DNA from: Hyphomicrobium sp.
Lineage (GTDB): Bacteria; Pseudomonadota; Alphaproteobacteria; Rhizobiales; Hyphomicrobiaceae
NCBI GenBank assembly: GCA_022843145.1
Contig: JALHOF010000012.1
Coordinates: forward strand, 1-64,000
Reading direction: 5' to 3'
DNA length: 64,000 nt
Shown: piece after piece, positions 36,065 to 45,012 of the stretch
How positions within the stretch are numbered: position 1 is the stretch's first letter
How the letters are laid out: each line of letters opens with the position of its first letter
The notes under the pieces: model-generated
What the model was told of the DNA's origin: nothing
Databases searched by the model: none
Seen by the model: only the letters and a program-made list of their open reading frames with translations
Position numbers and translations under genes: made by a program

Positions 36065-36328
36065 ATGAACCATCGCCACCGTAAAGTGCTGCATCAGCTT
36101 TTCGCGCATCCGATCAGCGCCAACATCGACTTCAACGACGTGCAGTCCGTTCTCAAGGAACTGGGCGCGGAGGTCGAGGATCGTTCCGGCGCACGCATCG
36201 CCGTCACGATGAAGGGACACACCGTGTTGTTCCATCACGCCAACCATTCGGTGCCCAAGGAGGAAGTGCAGCAGATCCGCCGCTTCCTGATCGACTGCGG
36301 CGTCGCGCCCGAGCAATATCCAGTATGA
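36065..36328 (+). CDS. HicA-like small protein without a HicB partner
   Basis: 87 residues from ATG 36065, six bases after GGAG. Core: HRKVLHQLFAHPISANIDFNDVQSVLKELGAEVEDRSGARIAVTMKGHTVLFHHANHSVPKEEVQQIRRFLIDCGV. This matches the HicA-toxin-like group often annotated as HicA (KxLxxLFAHPxSANIxWxDVExLLxxLGA), in which the active His of ribonuclease HicA would correspond to the GHTVLFHH region. No HicB-like gene is next to it on either strand; the only thing downstream is a terminator. It may be a domesticated relative and not a working toxin. Confidence 0.8.
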   Translation: MNHRHRKVLHQLFAHPISANIDFNDVQSVLKELGAEVEDRSGARIAVTMKGHTVLFHHANHSVPKEEVQQIRRFLIDCGVAPEQYPV

Positions 36329-36369
36329 CGCAGACCGGCGCTCAGCCTGCTCCGCGCGATCGACAGGAG

Positions 36370-36402
36370 AAAGGGGCAGTGCCTATGGCGCCGCCCCTTT
36401 TC
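36370..36402. terminator. bidirectional terminator between convergent genes
   Basis: Arms AAAGGGGC and GCCCCTTT enclose a second stem GTGCC/GGCGC with loop TAT. A-rich and T-rich flanks on the two sides allow it to serve both the HicA-like gene (plus) and the convergent exported protein gene (minus). Confidence 0.85.
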
Positions 36403-36439
36403 AACTATCAGTCGTAATTTCAGCGAGCACGACGAGCTT

Positions 36440-36850
36440 TTAACGGCGCGACAGCCGGAATTGCGCTTCACCGCCGCCGCCGGACAGGTAAACCGACTGG
36501 CTGGCGCCAGACACGGTCACCGACATCGATCCCGAGACGTTGTATTCGCTATTATGGAAACTGCCTTCGTAGGCGTTGCCACCGACGCGCCGCAGCTTGG
36601 CCGATTGCGTGACGCGCGCGGATTTGGTCGCGCAAGTCGCAAACGCTGTGTAGCCCGCGCCCGCTGCCTTGCTGTAGGACACATTGCAACGCGCGTTCTC
36701 TCGCGCGCCCGAAGGCATCATGATCGAGCCGGTGCCGGTCCAAGAGCCGGCGATGTCGGCAGCGACAGCGAGCGACGGCGTTGCGACCAGAGCGAGTGCA
36801 ACCGCAAGGCCCTTGAGGGCGTTTGTGCGTGTGATAGAGGCTTTTCGCAT
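36440..36850 (-). CDS. hypothetical exported protein
   Basis: 136 residues with a clear signal peptide (ALKGLAVALALVATPSLAVAA, cleavage before DIAGSW). The mature 105 residues begin IAGSWTGTGSIMMPSGARENARCNVSY and look all-beta, with cysteines at RCNVSY and ATCATK that may pair, then GNAYEGSFHNSEYNVSGSMSVTVSG and an ending EAQFRLSRR. The pattern resembles small lipocalin-like or surface beta-barrel proteins of alphaproteobacteria, but no family is named. Monocistronic. Confidence 0.72.
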   Translation of the reverse strand: MRKASITRTNALKGLAVALALVATPSLAVAADIAGSWTGTGSIMMPSGARENARCNVSYSKAAGAGYTAFATCATKSARVTQSAKLRRVGGNAYEGSFHNSEYNVSGSMSVTVSGASQSVYLSGGGGEAQFRLSRR

Positions 36851-37044
36851 GGTTGAACCCTTTGTTCGACGAGGTTTTCCAGACCAGCATTACTCCCGGC
36901 ACGGATGCTACCTGGAGTCGCAAGATCCGGGAATAGATGTCTTTCTTGCCCTCACCTAAGACTTGTAGTGTTGCAGCGCCATGACCAAGACTCCACCGGG
37001 TTCACGATTTCGTGTTCCCGCCATCGAACCAACCGGATCGCCAG

Positions 37045-37467
37045 ATGACACGCACCGACTATCTCGGATCACTCGGAACCCTGGCGCTCGGTCTGATCGT
37101 GTTCTGGTTGCTGCTACGGCCGATGGCGGGTGAACGTTGGTTCGACGTCTACGGTTCCGCGTCAGTCGCACTCGTCGCGGCAATAGCGGGGGGCGTCCTG
37201 CTCGTGCGCCGCTACCGGACAATCGGCCGTTCGCCGTGGCGGGCGCTGCTGTTCGCCGCGCCGCTCGCCATCCTCGCCACAATCCAGATCGGCTATTGGC
37301 TGACGGTGTTCTCACTCGGCCCAGATGCAGTTGGGCTGCTGCTGATCCGCACCGTCGTGCGCGATGCCATCGGGCCTTGGATGCCCGTCCTGGCCGCTGC
37401 ATTCATCGCCGCGCTGTCTTGGCTGCTGCTGTCGGCGGCCGGCCCCGCAACGCCGCGCGAACGATGA
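37045..37467 (+). CDS. hypothetical four-helix membrane protein
   Basis: 140 residues from ATG 37045. Four hydrophobic segments are evident: LGTLALGLIVFWLLLRPM, SASVALVAAIAGGVLLV, LLFAAPLAILATIQIGYWLTVF and WMPVLAAAFIAALSWLLLSAA. There are no recognisable catalytic residues. The gene ends 16 bases before the OsmC-like gene, so the two are probably co-transcribed. Function unknown. Confidence 0.65.
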   Translation: MTRTDYLGSLGTLALGLIVFWLLLRPMAGERWFDVYGSASVALVAAIAGGVLLVRRYRTIGRSPWRALLFAAPLAILATIQIGYWLTVFSLGPDAVGLLLIRTVVRDAIGPWMPVLAAAFIAALSWLLLSAAGPATPRER

Positions 37468-37483
37468 TCCTGGAGTTTTGCCC

Positions 37484-37996
37484 ATGAACGCCGAAGACCT
37501 CAAGGCCGCGCAGTCTCCGATCAAGGATCGCTATCGCACAGAGCCCGGCGCGGCGCTCGTCACGCTCTCCGCCGAGGGCCGTATCGGCGCCGGTGTGACC
37601 TGCTCGGTCCAGACGTCGAAAGCGCTGGTGGAGGCCGGACTGCACCCCGCGACCGGCGGTCCCGGCACGCACGCGTGCTCCGGTGACATGCTGCTCGAAG
37701 CGCTAGTCGCCTGTGCCGGCGTCACGCTCAACGCCGTGGCGACGGCGCTCGGCCTCGCTGTGCGGGATGCACGGGTGCGGGCGGAGGGCGACCTCGATTT
37801 TCGCGGCACGCTCGGCGTCGCCAAGGACGCTCCGGTCGGTTTCCGCGACATCCGGCTGAGCTTCGAAATCGACGGCGATCTCAGTGATGAACAGCGCGCC
37901 ACGCTGATGAAGCTGACCGAGCGCTATTGCGTCATCTATCAGACGCTAAAGTCACCGCCGTCACTTGCCGCTTCGAGCCGCATGATTTCGGCCTGA
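37484..37996 (+). CDS. OsmC family protein (peroxide-reductase-like fold)
   Basis: 170 residues from ATG 37484 with GGAG upstream. The OsmC/Ohr fold is recognised by GAGVTCSVQTSKALVEAGLHPATGGPGTHACSGDMLLEALVACAGVTLNAVATALGL, with cysteines in TCSV, HACSG and ACAG, and by VGFRDIRLSFEIDGDLSDEQRATLMKLTERYCVIYQTL near the end. Classic members reduce organic hydroperoxides through a Cys pair. Here the exact catalytic pair cannot be fixed by eye, and the protein belongs to the broader OsmC group. Confidence 0.88.
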   Translation: MNAEDLKAAQSPIKDRYRTEPGAALVTLSAEGRIGAGVTCSVQTSKALVEAGLHPATGGPGTHACSGDMLLEALVACAGVTLNAVATALGLAVRDARVRAEGDLDFRGTLGVAKDAPVGFRDIRLSFEIDGDLSDEQRATLMKLTERYCVIYQTLKSPPSLAASSRMISA

Positions 37997-38278
37997 CCAT
38001 AGCCAGATGAGATGACGTGTTCACGGCCCGGCAACTAGACGTATGCGGATCGCCTCGATCCGGTGCTGAAACGATGACGGAGAGGACGAAAGTGTGGCCG
38101 GGGCTCCACGGTCTTCCCGGTCATTGGCGAAAGTATAGTCTTAACCGTCGCATCGGCGAACATGCCCACTCGACACAATGGCACCATACGGTCATGTTCC
38201 GGATCGAGCGGGTGCCCGTCGGGCGTCTTTCAGCGTGCTCGTCTGCACGTCGTGATCTGGTCAAGGGAGTAGCGTTAC

Positions 38279-38800
38279 ATGTTCGGCCGCGGATCGAGCT
38301 CCGACAACAAGATGCCTGAGCCGCCGAAGCCGGCATCGCCGCTTCCCAGCTTCGCGAGTATGGCGTCGGCCCCGGCCGCGCCCACCATGCCGTCGCCGTT
38401 CTCGGCCGCCGCCGAGATGACAGCCTCGGTCATCGGAACCGACCTCACCATCGTCGGCGAGAAGATCACCATCATCTCGAAGCATCAGCTGCAGATCGAC
38501 GGGGATGTGCGTGGCGACGTCAACGGCCGCAGGGTGACGATCGGACCGGAAGGCTCGGTCATCGGCACCGTGTCCGCCGAAACGGTCGAGGTCCGCGGCG
38601 GCATCCGTGGCGCCATTCGCGGCCAGAATGTCATCTTGCACCCGACGGCCAAGGTCGAGGGCGACATCACGCACGGAACGCTCGCGATCTCCGAGGGCGC
38701 CGAGTTCGACGGCCGGGTGCGCCGCGCCAAGGACGCCGCCGAAGTCACACCACAGCTCGATCCGGCTGCCTACATGCCGGGTGGTCCCGCCGAGGGCTGA
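38279..38800 (+). CDS. bactofilin (polymer-forming cytoskeletal protein)
   Basis: 173 residues. After a flexible Pro/Ser/Ala-rich N-terminus (1-45) the core of about 100 residues is a beta-helix with repeating hydrophobic strands: SVIGTDLTIVGEKITIISKHQLQIDGDVRGDVNGRRVTIGPEGSVIGTVSAETVEVRGGIRGAIRGQNVILHPTAKVEGDITHGTLAISEGAEFDGRV. This is the DUF583/bactofilin pattern. These proteins polymerise without nucleotide and scaffold cell-wall enzymes at selected sites, such as stalks or poles. No M23 peptidase partner is adjacent here. ATG at 38279 follows AGGGAG. Confidence 0.95.
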   Translation: MFGRGSSSDNKMPEPPKPASPLPSFASMASAPAAPTMPSPFSAAAEMTASVIGTDLTIVGEKITIISKHQLQIDGDVRGDVNGRRVTIGPEGSVIGTVSAETVEVRGGIRGAIRGQNVILHPTAKVEGDITHGTLAISEGAEFDGRVRRAKDAAEVTPQLDPAAYMPGGPAEG

Positions 38801-38816
38801 GAACTCCGCGTGGCTG

Positions 38817-39761
38817 CTAGAGCGGTGCCACGGCAATCGCAGTTCGAAGAAGATGCGAACCGCCCGGTGCGACGATGCGCCGGTCGGTGTCCGCGTTCGC
38901 GGTCTCGACGCAAACGAACGCGTGATGCCCGTCCGGCCCGAGATCGCCGAGACGAGCGGCCTTCTCGATCCATGGATTCCACACCACCGTCGATGCACTC
39001 CCTTCATTCGCGACGGTGATGCGACGGTCCAGTATCGGATCGGACACGGTCACGACGTCGCTGATGCCGAGATAGATGCGATCAATTTCCTCCGCGATGG
39101 CGATCGGGCCCCGTTGCCGCCGCAGCAGCGTGCTGCCGCTGTCGGTCTTCTCCGCCGACATATCGAGCTTATCGATGTAGTCACAGCCATCGAAGCCGTC
39201 GATGCCAATCGCCGAAACATCGCCAACCCGGAAATAGGTGTGCAACGCCTGCGAGATCAGCGTTGCCGCGTCGCCGCAGTTACGCGTTGTCAAGGCGATG
39301 TCGAGCGTGGTTCCGAGGCGAACCTCGATGACAAGCTCAAGATGCCGCCACGGCGCAGCGGATGCGCCGTCGGGATGACGGTACGCGAGGCTGATCGCGG
39401 CACTATCGGCGCCGGCCAACGTCGAGATGACGTGCCAATCGGCCCGGCGCACAAAGCCATGCGCCGGCTGGCCGGGATCGGACGGATGTGGCCCGAACCA
39501 CGGCCAGCACACGGGAATGCCTCCGCGCACGGCCTTCGTCCCATCCAGCCGCGACATCGGCGACAGCCAGAGCGCGTCGATGCCACCGCGAGGGACGTAG
39601 CTCAACACCTGCCCGCCGCGCAGAGCGACGGCCGCCGTCGCGCCGGCAATTCGCAACTCGGCGACCACGCCGCCGAGGGCGCTGTCGCGGAACGAAATCG
39701 CGCCATGCACGCCATGCCGTGCATCGAGGTCCTGTGCCATTGCTTTCGTTATCATCGCCAT
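38817..39761 (-). CDS. aldose 1-epimerase family, D-hexose-6-phosphate mutarotase-like
   Basis: 314 residues from ATG 39761, chosen because AGGAGG lies six bases upstream; the GTG at 39800 lacks a site. Motifs of the YeaD group: GGQVLSYVPRGGIDALWLSPMSRLDGTKAVRGGIPVCWPWFGPHP, HGFVRRADW (the first active-site His), QALHTYFRVGDV (second His) and VVWNPWIEKAARLGDLGPDGHHAFVCVETAN (Glu). It interconverts anomers of hexose 6-phosphates. It converges on the bactofilin gene, 16 bases apart. Confidence 0.92.
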   Translation of the reverse strand: MAMITKAMAQDLDARHGVHGAISFRDSALGGVVAELRIAGATAAVALRGGQVLSYVPRGGIDALWLSPMSRLDGTKAVRGGIPVCWPWFGPHPSDPGQPAHGFVRRADWHVISTLAGADSAAISLAYRHPDGASAAPWRHLELVIEVRLGTTLDIALTTRNCGDAATLISQALHTYFRVGDVSAIGIDGFDGCDYIDKLDMSAEKTDSGSTLLRRQRGPIAIAEEIDRIYLGISDVVTVSDPILDRRITVANEGSASTVVWNPWIEKAARLGDLGPDGHHAFVCVETANADTDRRIVAPGGSHLLRTAIAVAPL

Positions 39762-39875
39762 CCCCGTCCTCCTGCCGTCGATCGGACACAGATCTCGCAC
39801 CGAGGTGTCGCATGGACGAGGCCCGGAACCGGCGCAATGCTATAGAAACCGGCATTGACGTTTAGGGAGGATACG

Positions 39876-40853
39876 ATGCTGACCGTCTACGACAAGCCGG
39901 CAAACGGCACCGGCTTGAATGGCCGCGAAGGCGCCCAGAATATCGGGACTGCGACGGTATGGATCGACCTCATCAATCCAAGCATTGAAGAAGACGACGC
40001 CGTCGAGGCCGCGCTCGGCATTTCCATCCCGACCCGCGCCGAGATGCGCGAGATCGAAAGTTCGAGCCGGCTTTATGTCGAGAACGGCGCGACCTACATG
40101 ACCGCATTCGTGATTTCCGACATCGGCGCGCACTTTCCGCAAACCTCCACTGTCACGTTCATCCTAGCGAAACACCGCCTCGTCACCGTGCGCTACGCCG
40201 AGCCCAAGGCATTCTCGTTGTTCCTCAGTCGCGTCAACAAGGGCATGTCGTCGTGCAGCGCGGGTGAAGAAGTGCTGATCGGCCTCGTTGAAACGCTGAT
40301 TTCAGATACGGCGGACCTGATCGAGCGGGTTCAGGATCAGGTTGAAAAGCTTACGGCCCAGCTGTTTCAAGTCAAAGGAGGCCAGGTTACGCGCGACCGC
40401 CGGCTTGACGTCGTGCTCCGCGCCACCGGCAAGGAGGGCGACAAAGTCGCGAGCGCGCAGGAAGGATCGCTGTCGTTGGAGCGCCTACTCAACTTCTTCC
40501 GTGACACGGTGCGCCACAACGGCGGCGATGCGCAGATCATGGAGCGGAGCGGTGCGGCGTTGACCGACATCGCGTCGCTCAACGATCACATGGGTTTTCT
40601 CACCGATCGCACCAGCTTCCTTCTCCAAGCCACGCTCGGCATGATCAACATCGAGCAGAACCAGGTGATCAAGCTGTTCTCGGTTATGGCCGTGATGCTG
40701 ATGCCGCCGACGCTCGTCGCGTCCATCTACGGCATGAATTTCCGCCACATGCCCGAATTGGACTGGGCGTGGGGCTATCCGGCAGCACTCGTCCTCATGG
40801 TTGTTTCAGCCGCGATACCGTTCGTCTATTTCCGGCGCAAGGGCTGGCTGTAA
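39876..40853 (+). CDS. corA: CorA-type magnesium/divalent-cation channel
   Basis: 325 residues from ATG 39876 after AGGGAGG. The cytoplasmic funnel domain (1-260) has IWIDLINPSIEEDDAVEAALGISIPTRAEMREIESSSRLY. Two helices lie at the C-terminus: LFSVMAVMLMPPTLVASIYGMNF with the diagnostic YGMNF pore motif, then WGYPAALVLMVVSAAIPFVYFRRKGWL with the basic tail. It forms a pentameric inner-membrane Mg2+ channel; cobalt or nickel can also pass. Monocistronic, divergent from the mutarotase gene. Confidence 0.95.
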   Translation: MLTVYDKPANGTGLNGREGAQNIGTATVWIDLINPSIEEDDAVEAALGISIPTRAEMREIESSSRLYVENGATYMTAFVISDIGAHFPQTSTVTFILAKHRLVTVRYAEPKAFSLFLSRVNKGMSSCSAGEEVLIGLVETLISDTADLIERVQDQVEKLTAQLFQVKGGQVTRDRRLDVVLRATGKEGDKVASAQEGSLSLERLLNFFRDTVRHNGGDAQIMERSGAALTDIASLNDHMGFLTDRTSFLLQATLGMINIEQNQVIKLFSVMAVMLMPPTLVASIYGMNFRHMPELDWAWGYPAALVLMVVSAAIPFVYFRRKGWL

Positions 40854-40891
40854 CCGCACCATCGCGAGGCATGATCACGCGAGACACCGGA

Positions 40892-43219
40892 TTACGCCGC
40901 CGCGTGACCGGCATCGGTCAACGCCTCCGACTTCATCGGCCGCGCGCCGCCGAATAGCTGGCCCTGGCCGTAGATGACGCCGAACCCGAAGATGCGCGCG
41001 AGCTGCGCCTCGTCGTCGATCTGACCGACGATCAAGGTCATGCCGAGCTGCGCCAGATGGCGGCAGATGTCGGCTGAGGGAATCACGCCGCCCGAGGCCG
41101 GCATCCCGTCGAGGAACACCGATGCGTCGAGCTTGACGAAGTCGAAGCCCGCGGACTTGAGCGCTTCGAGATCGAAATCGAGATCGGTGACCGACTGCAG
41201 CGCGAAACGGAAACCGAGTTCGTGCATCTCCGCAACCGTATCCCAATCGCGGTTTGCGAAGGCGCGCACGTCGGCCTGGGCGAAGCTCAGAACGAGTTGC
41301 GCGGATAGCGCCTCGCGGGTCGCATAGAGGTCGGCGAAGTCGGACAGGAACTGGTCGTGGCTCAGCGATTCACCGCTGAAAGCGGAGAAAAGCGATCCTG
41401 GCTTGCCGCGATCGGCGAGACGATGGGCAACCTGCGCGCTTTTTTGAATGCGAGCGCAATCGAGCAGCGGCAACAGCCCCGACTCACGCAGCTCTGGCAC
41501 GCCGTCCGGCGGTTCGAGCACATTGCCGGACTTGTCGCGGAGACGAACCGACACCTCGAAGTGGCGCGCCCGTTGATCGGCAAGCCCGAGAATGGGATCG
41601 AGCAGAACGTCGAGCCGGCCGGCGGTGATCGCCTCGGCCAGCGCGGCAAGGCGAGAATGCCCGATGGACGGTGGAATTGCGGACGGCGACGATACCGTGT
41701 TCTCGGCCGCAGCCGGGCGGCGCGCCGTTTCGGCGGCGAATTCGGTGCCGTTGTCGGCGCTCGTGTCTTCCGGCCAAGGCATCGATGCGAAGTTGCCCGG
41801 CTCGATCTGCGGCGGCAATTCACGCGCGCCGGGCCGGTCCATCGCATGGCGCGATAGGGGCGGCGGCGCGGTCTGTTGAGACTGCGTGACAGGCAATGGC
41901 GCCGGAACGGGCAGTGGCGGAGGCATGGACGTTTGAGGCGTGGCTGCGGGCGCGGTGTCGCGCGGGACGGGCGTCGAGGCGGATTGAGTCGTGCCGGAGG
42001 CACGCTCATTGGAGAGAGACTGGCCGGAGGCACGCTCATTGGAAAGAGACTGGCCGGAGGCACGCTCGCCGGGTGCGCTCGTGACGAAGGCGCGTGCATC
42101 GGACGTCCGAGCCGGAGCACGGATCGGTTCGGGCGGCGAAGCCGCAGCCCCGCGCATCTGGTCGGCGGTCGTGCGAAGAGCGTTGACAGAGGCCTCTATC
42201 GCAGCTGGCGGCACGCGATCACCGCCGGCAGGATTATGCAGCCGGCCCGCCTCGACGGCGTTGATCTCGTCGGCCATCTTCTTGATGAGGCCGCCGATCA
42301 TTTCGACATCCGACTGTCGCGGCGACGACGGCATTGGCGGCGGCGTCATCGGAACAGGCGGCGGAGTAGCCGCGCGCTGATGCGCATCGGCGGCCTTCTC
42401 ACCGTAGGACGGAGCATCGATGCCAGGGGCCGGACCCAACCGCTGTGCGTCGGGCGATGCAATACCAGCCGGGCCGGGTTCAGGCAGACGCGGCGGTTGC
42501 GCCGGCCTGAACGCCCAGTAGTCGTTCATGATTGCATCCACAGCGCGATCGGACATCCCCGGTCGCTCGACGGGCTGGGCGCCTCCGGGATCGGAGACAG
42601 CGGGCGCGGCAGAACCAGACTGGGCGGGTTTTCCAGCAGAATTGGTCGACGCGCTTGCGACCGGCTGCGGTGCGGCGGCGGACTGCTGAGGAGCGGAAAC
42701 GGGAGGTATCGCTGGTGATAGCGCGGGCACGAGCGGCGGTGCGGACGGGCTTTGGCGCGCCTGCACGGTGCCGATGCCGGTGATGGAAACTCCCGGCGCC
42801 TGAGACTGGAGCGCCTGAGACTGCGGCGCTTGAGACTGCGGCGCGTGCGACTGGGCCACATGAGACGGGCTTGGCGCGGAGGAATGGGCCGGACCTGCCG
42901 TAGCCGTTCCGTTCACACCGTTCGGTGCGGCGCGGACCGGGCTGGCCGCCTGGCTCAACTCGGCCTCAAGACGCTGGATCTCGGCGGTCAGGTGCTCCAC
43001 CCGCTCGGACCGGCGCACGAGCACATGCAGCGCCAGAAGCCCCACATAAACCGAGAGCGCCGCGACCACGGCCAGCCAGAAGGCCAGCCGAAACTGCAGA
43101 TAAAGACCGATCGCCAGCGCGACGGTCGTCAACGTCATCGCCAGAACGACGAATGCGTCGCCCGCTGTGCTGCGAGACCGACGCTTTGGGCGTTTGGCCT
43201 TGGTTCCGGACGACCCCAT
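40892..43219 (-). CDS. membrane-anchored degenerate EAL-domain protein
   Basis: 775 residues. Two membrane helices (about 24-68) are followed by a short coiled coil (ERVEHLTAEIQRLEAELSQA), then about 430 residues of Pro/Ala/Ser/Gln-rich linker with internal repeats, and an EAL-like domain at about 535-765. EAL phosphodiesterases carry an E-x-L near the start of the domain; here it reads FEVSVRLRD, and later metal positions are also changed (FVKLDASVFL is kept, but a QGQLFGGARP-type end lacks further ligands). So it likely senses or scaffolds and does not cleave cyclic di-GMP. Confidence 0.85.
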   Translation of the reverse strand: MGSSGTKAKRPKRRSRSTAGDAFVVLAMTLTTVALAIGLYLQFRLAFWLAVVAALSVYVGLLALHVLVRRSERVEHLTAEIQRLEAELSQAASPVRAAPNGVNGTATAGPAHSSAPSPSHVAQSHAPQSQAPQSQALQSQAPGVSITGIGTVQARQSPSAPPLVPALSPAIPPVSAPQQSAAAPQPVASASTNSAGKPAQSGSAAPAVSDPGGAQPVERPGMSDRAVDAIMNDYWAFRPAQPPRLPEPGPAGIASPDAQRLGPAPGIDAPSYGEKAADAHQRAATPPPVPMTPPPMPSSPRQSDVEMIGGLIKKMADEINAVEAGRLHNPAGGDRVPPAAIEASVNALRTTADQMRGAAASPPEPIRAPARTSDARAFVTSAPGERASGQSLSNERASGQSLSNERASGTTQSASTPVPRDTAPAATPQTSMPPPLPVPAPLPVTQSQQTAPPPLSRHAMDRPGARELPPQIEPGNFASMPWPEDTSADNGTEFAAETARRPAAAENTVSSPSAIPPSIGHSRLAALAEAITAGRLDVLLDPILGLADQRARHFEVSVRLRDKSGNVLEPPDGVPELRESGLLPLLDCARIQKSAQVAHRLADRGKPGSLFSAFSGESLSHDQFLSDFADLYATREALSAQLVLSFAQADVRAFANRDWDTVAEMHELGFRFALQSVTDLDFDLEALKSAGFDFVKLDASVFLDGMPASGGVIPSADICRHLAQLGMTLIVGQIDDEAQLARIFGFGVIYGQGQLFGGARPMKSEALTDAGHAAA
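41993..42069. repeat. 30-bp tandem repeat coding for a 10-residue repeat
   Basis: The unit GCCGGAGGCACGCTCATTGG plus AGAGAGACTG repeats 2.5 times with one base change, inside the EAL-like gene. In protein it reads ERASGQSLSN repeated, in the long disordered linker. Confidence 0.9.
42799..42856. repeat. 15-bp tandem repeat coding for a Ser-Gln-Ala repeat
   Basis: About four 15-base units (variants of GCGCCTGAGACTGCG) inside the EAL-like gene encode HAPQSQAPQSQALQSQAP-type sequence in the linker next to the membrane segment. Confidence 0.8.
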
Positions 43220-43377
43220 GGTGCGCGTGTTCTTCCTCTCGAACCGATTCGTATGGATCGAGTGTTCAGACCGCCCCCCCGTCTGACAACCGCACCGCGG
43301 GACCTTTCACCAGCTTTCGCCACCCAAAGCATCGCTCCGCATGCCGCGTGTGGCGCATGAGCGACGCCGGCTGCCGA

Positions 43378-44730
43378 TCAAGCGACCGCAGCCAGGGTCA
43401 GCGTCAGCCGATCGCGGATCGAATCGAGATCGTCCCCGGACGCGATCAACGGCGGCGCGACGACGATCGTGTCGCCTGCGACGCGGACGTACATGTCGTG
43501 CTCGTGAAAGGCACGGGCGGTGATTTCCGCGCCGCGCGCGCCGGGAGCGCCGGGCCGGGATGTGAGATCGATGCCGCACATCAGCCCGACCGGGCGGATG
43601 TCGACGACGTGCGGGCTGGTTCTCAGGCTCATCATGCGCGCGGCGAACCCGGCTTCGAGTTCGCGGGCCCGGGCGAACAGGTCTTCGTCACGGTAGACAT
43701 CGAGGGCGGCGAGCGCCGCGGCGGCAGCCAGCGGATGACCGGAGTTCGTATAGCCGTGGAACAGCTCCACTTCGTGCAGCGGACGCGCCTCCGGCGCGAT
43801 ATGTTCGGCACCCTGCATCAGCGCGTCGTAAATCCCGGTGCGCACGACCACGCCCGACATCGGCACCGCGCCGTTCGTCACGCCCTTGGCGAACGCGATC
43901 ATGTCGGGCACGACGCCATATCGCTCTGCTGCGAACGCATACCCGAGCCGCCCAAACGCGGTGATCACCTCGTCGAAGATCAGCGGGATGCCATGCGCCG
44001 ACGTGATCGCGCGGAGCCGTTCGAGATAGCCCTTCGGCGGCGGCAGGCAGCCGGTCGATCCCGCCACCGGCTCGACGATGACGGCGGCGATGGTGGACGC
44101 ATCATGGAACGCGATCAGCCGTTCGAGCTCGTCCGCCAGCTCCGCGCCCCACTCCGGCTCGCCGACCGAAAACGCCTGCTTGTCACGGTCGTAGGTCGTC
44201 CGCAGGTGATCGACCGCCGGCAGGATGGCGCCGAACGCGCGCCGGTTGTTGACCATGCCGCCGACCGAGATGCCGCCGAAGCCGACACCGTGATAGCCGC
44301 GCTCGCGGCCGATGAAGCGCGTGCGGCCCCCTTCGCCGCGCGCCCGCCAGTAGGCCAGTGCGATCTTGAGCGCGGTATCGACGGCTTCCGAGCCGCTGGA
44401 GGCGAAGAACACGCGGTCGAGATCGGCAGGTGCGAGCAAGGCGATGCGCGATGCCAGATGGAACGCGCCCGGATGACCGAACTGGAACGCCGGGGCGTAG
44501 TCCAGCGTCGCCGCCTGCCTCTGGATCGCTTCCACGATCCGCCTCCGGCCATGCCCGGCATTGACGCAATAAAGCCCCGAGGTCGCGTCGATCACCCGGC
44601 GGCCATCAGGCGTCAAATAGTGCATGCCTTCCGCCCCTACGACCATCCGCGGCGCGCGCTTGAAGGCACGGTTTGCTGTGAACGGCATCCAGTAGGGATC
44701 GAGTTCGTTGGGCTTGATTTCGTCCGGCAC
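43378..44730 (-). CDS. class III (omega) aminotransferase, beta-alanine:pyruvate-like
   Basis: 450 residues. Motifs of the family: DPYWMPFTANRAFKRAPRMVV, VIDATSGLYCVNAGHGRRRIVEAIQRQAATLDYAPAFQFGHP, FFASSGSEAVDTALKIALAYWRARGE (cofactor-phosphate loop), RERGYHGVGFGG, VIVEPVAGSTGCLPPPKGYLERLR, PLIFDEVITAFGR (Asp) and PDMIAFAKGVTNGAVPM (cofactor lysine). The WMPFTANRxFK start points to beta-alanine:pyruvate transaminase or related omega-amine transaminases. Monocistronic on the minus strand. Confidence 0.92.
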   Translation of the reverse strand: MPDEIKPNELDPYWMPFTANRAFKRAPRMVVGAEGMHYLTPDGRRVIDATSGLYCVNAGHGRRRIVEAIQRQAATLDYAPAFQFGHPGAFHLASRIALLAPADLDRVFFASSGSEAVDTALKIALAYWRARGEGGRTRFIGRERGYHGVGFGGISVGGMVNNRRAFGAILPAVDHLRTTYDRDKQAFSVGEPEWGAELADELERLIAFHDASTIAAVIVEPVAGSTGCLPPPKGYLERLRAITSAHGIPLIFDEVITAFGRLGYAFAAERYGVVPDMIAFAKGVTNGAVPMSGVVVRTGIYDALMQGAEHIAPEARPLHEVELFHGYTNSGHPLAAAAALAALDVYRDEDLFARARELEAGFAARMMSLRTSPHVVDIRPVGLMCGIDLTSRPGAPGARGAEITARAFHEHDMYVRVAGDTIVVAPPLIASGDDLDSIRDRLTLTLAAVA

Positions 44731-45012
44731 GCGTCCGCTCTCCAGGGGATTTATGTTGGCCGCAAAGACGCTTGTCTCAGGCGGCGCGGCGATCTTACGG
44801 CGTCGGTGTCCGGGATGCGACCACTGTCCGCGTCAGCCCGGACGAAATAGACCGCGGGATTGCCGTTATTCCGCCTTGGGGCAGCCGGTGCGCGACCCGA
44901 ATCGGGGTGCTGTTTAGCTCTCGTTAGGCGAATCGGCGTGGTATGGTCGTTACCGGGCCACCCTGTCGAGGGTGCAGTCGAATTCCCGGCGTTTTGAGAG
45001 GGGAAAAGCCCG

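Noticed and set aside
36065-36440. HicAB toxin-antitoxin pair
   Set aside because: No HicB-like frame was found on either strand beside the HicA-like gene.
38017-38319. 100-codon plus-strand frame before the bactofilin gene
   Set aside because: It runs into the bactofilin start in another frame, has no convincing ribosome site and a mixed, unordered composition.
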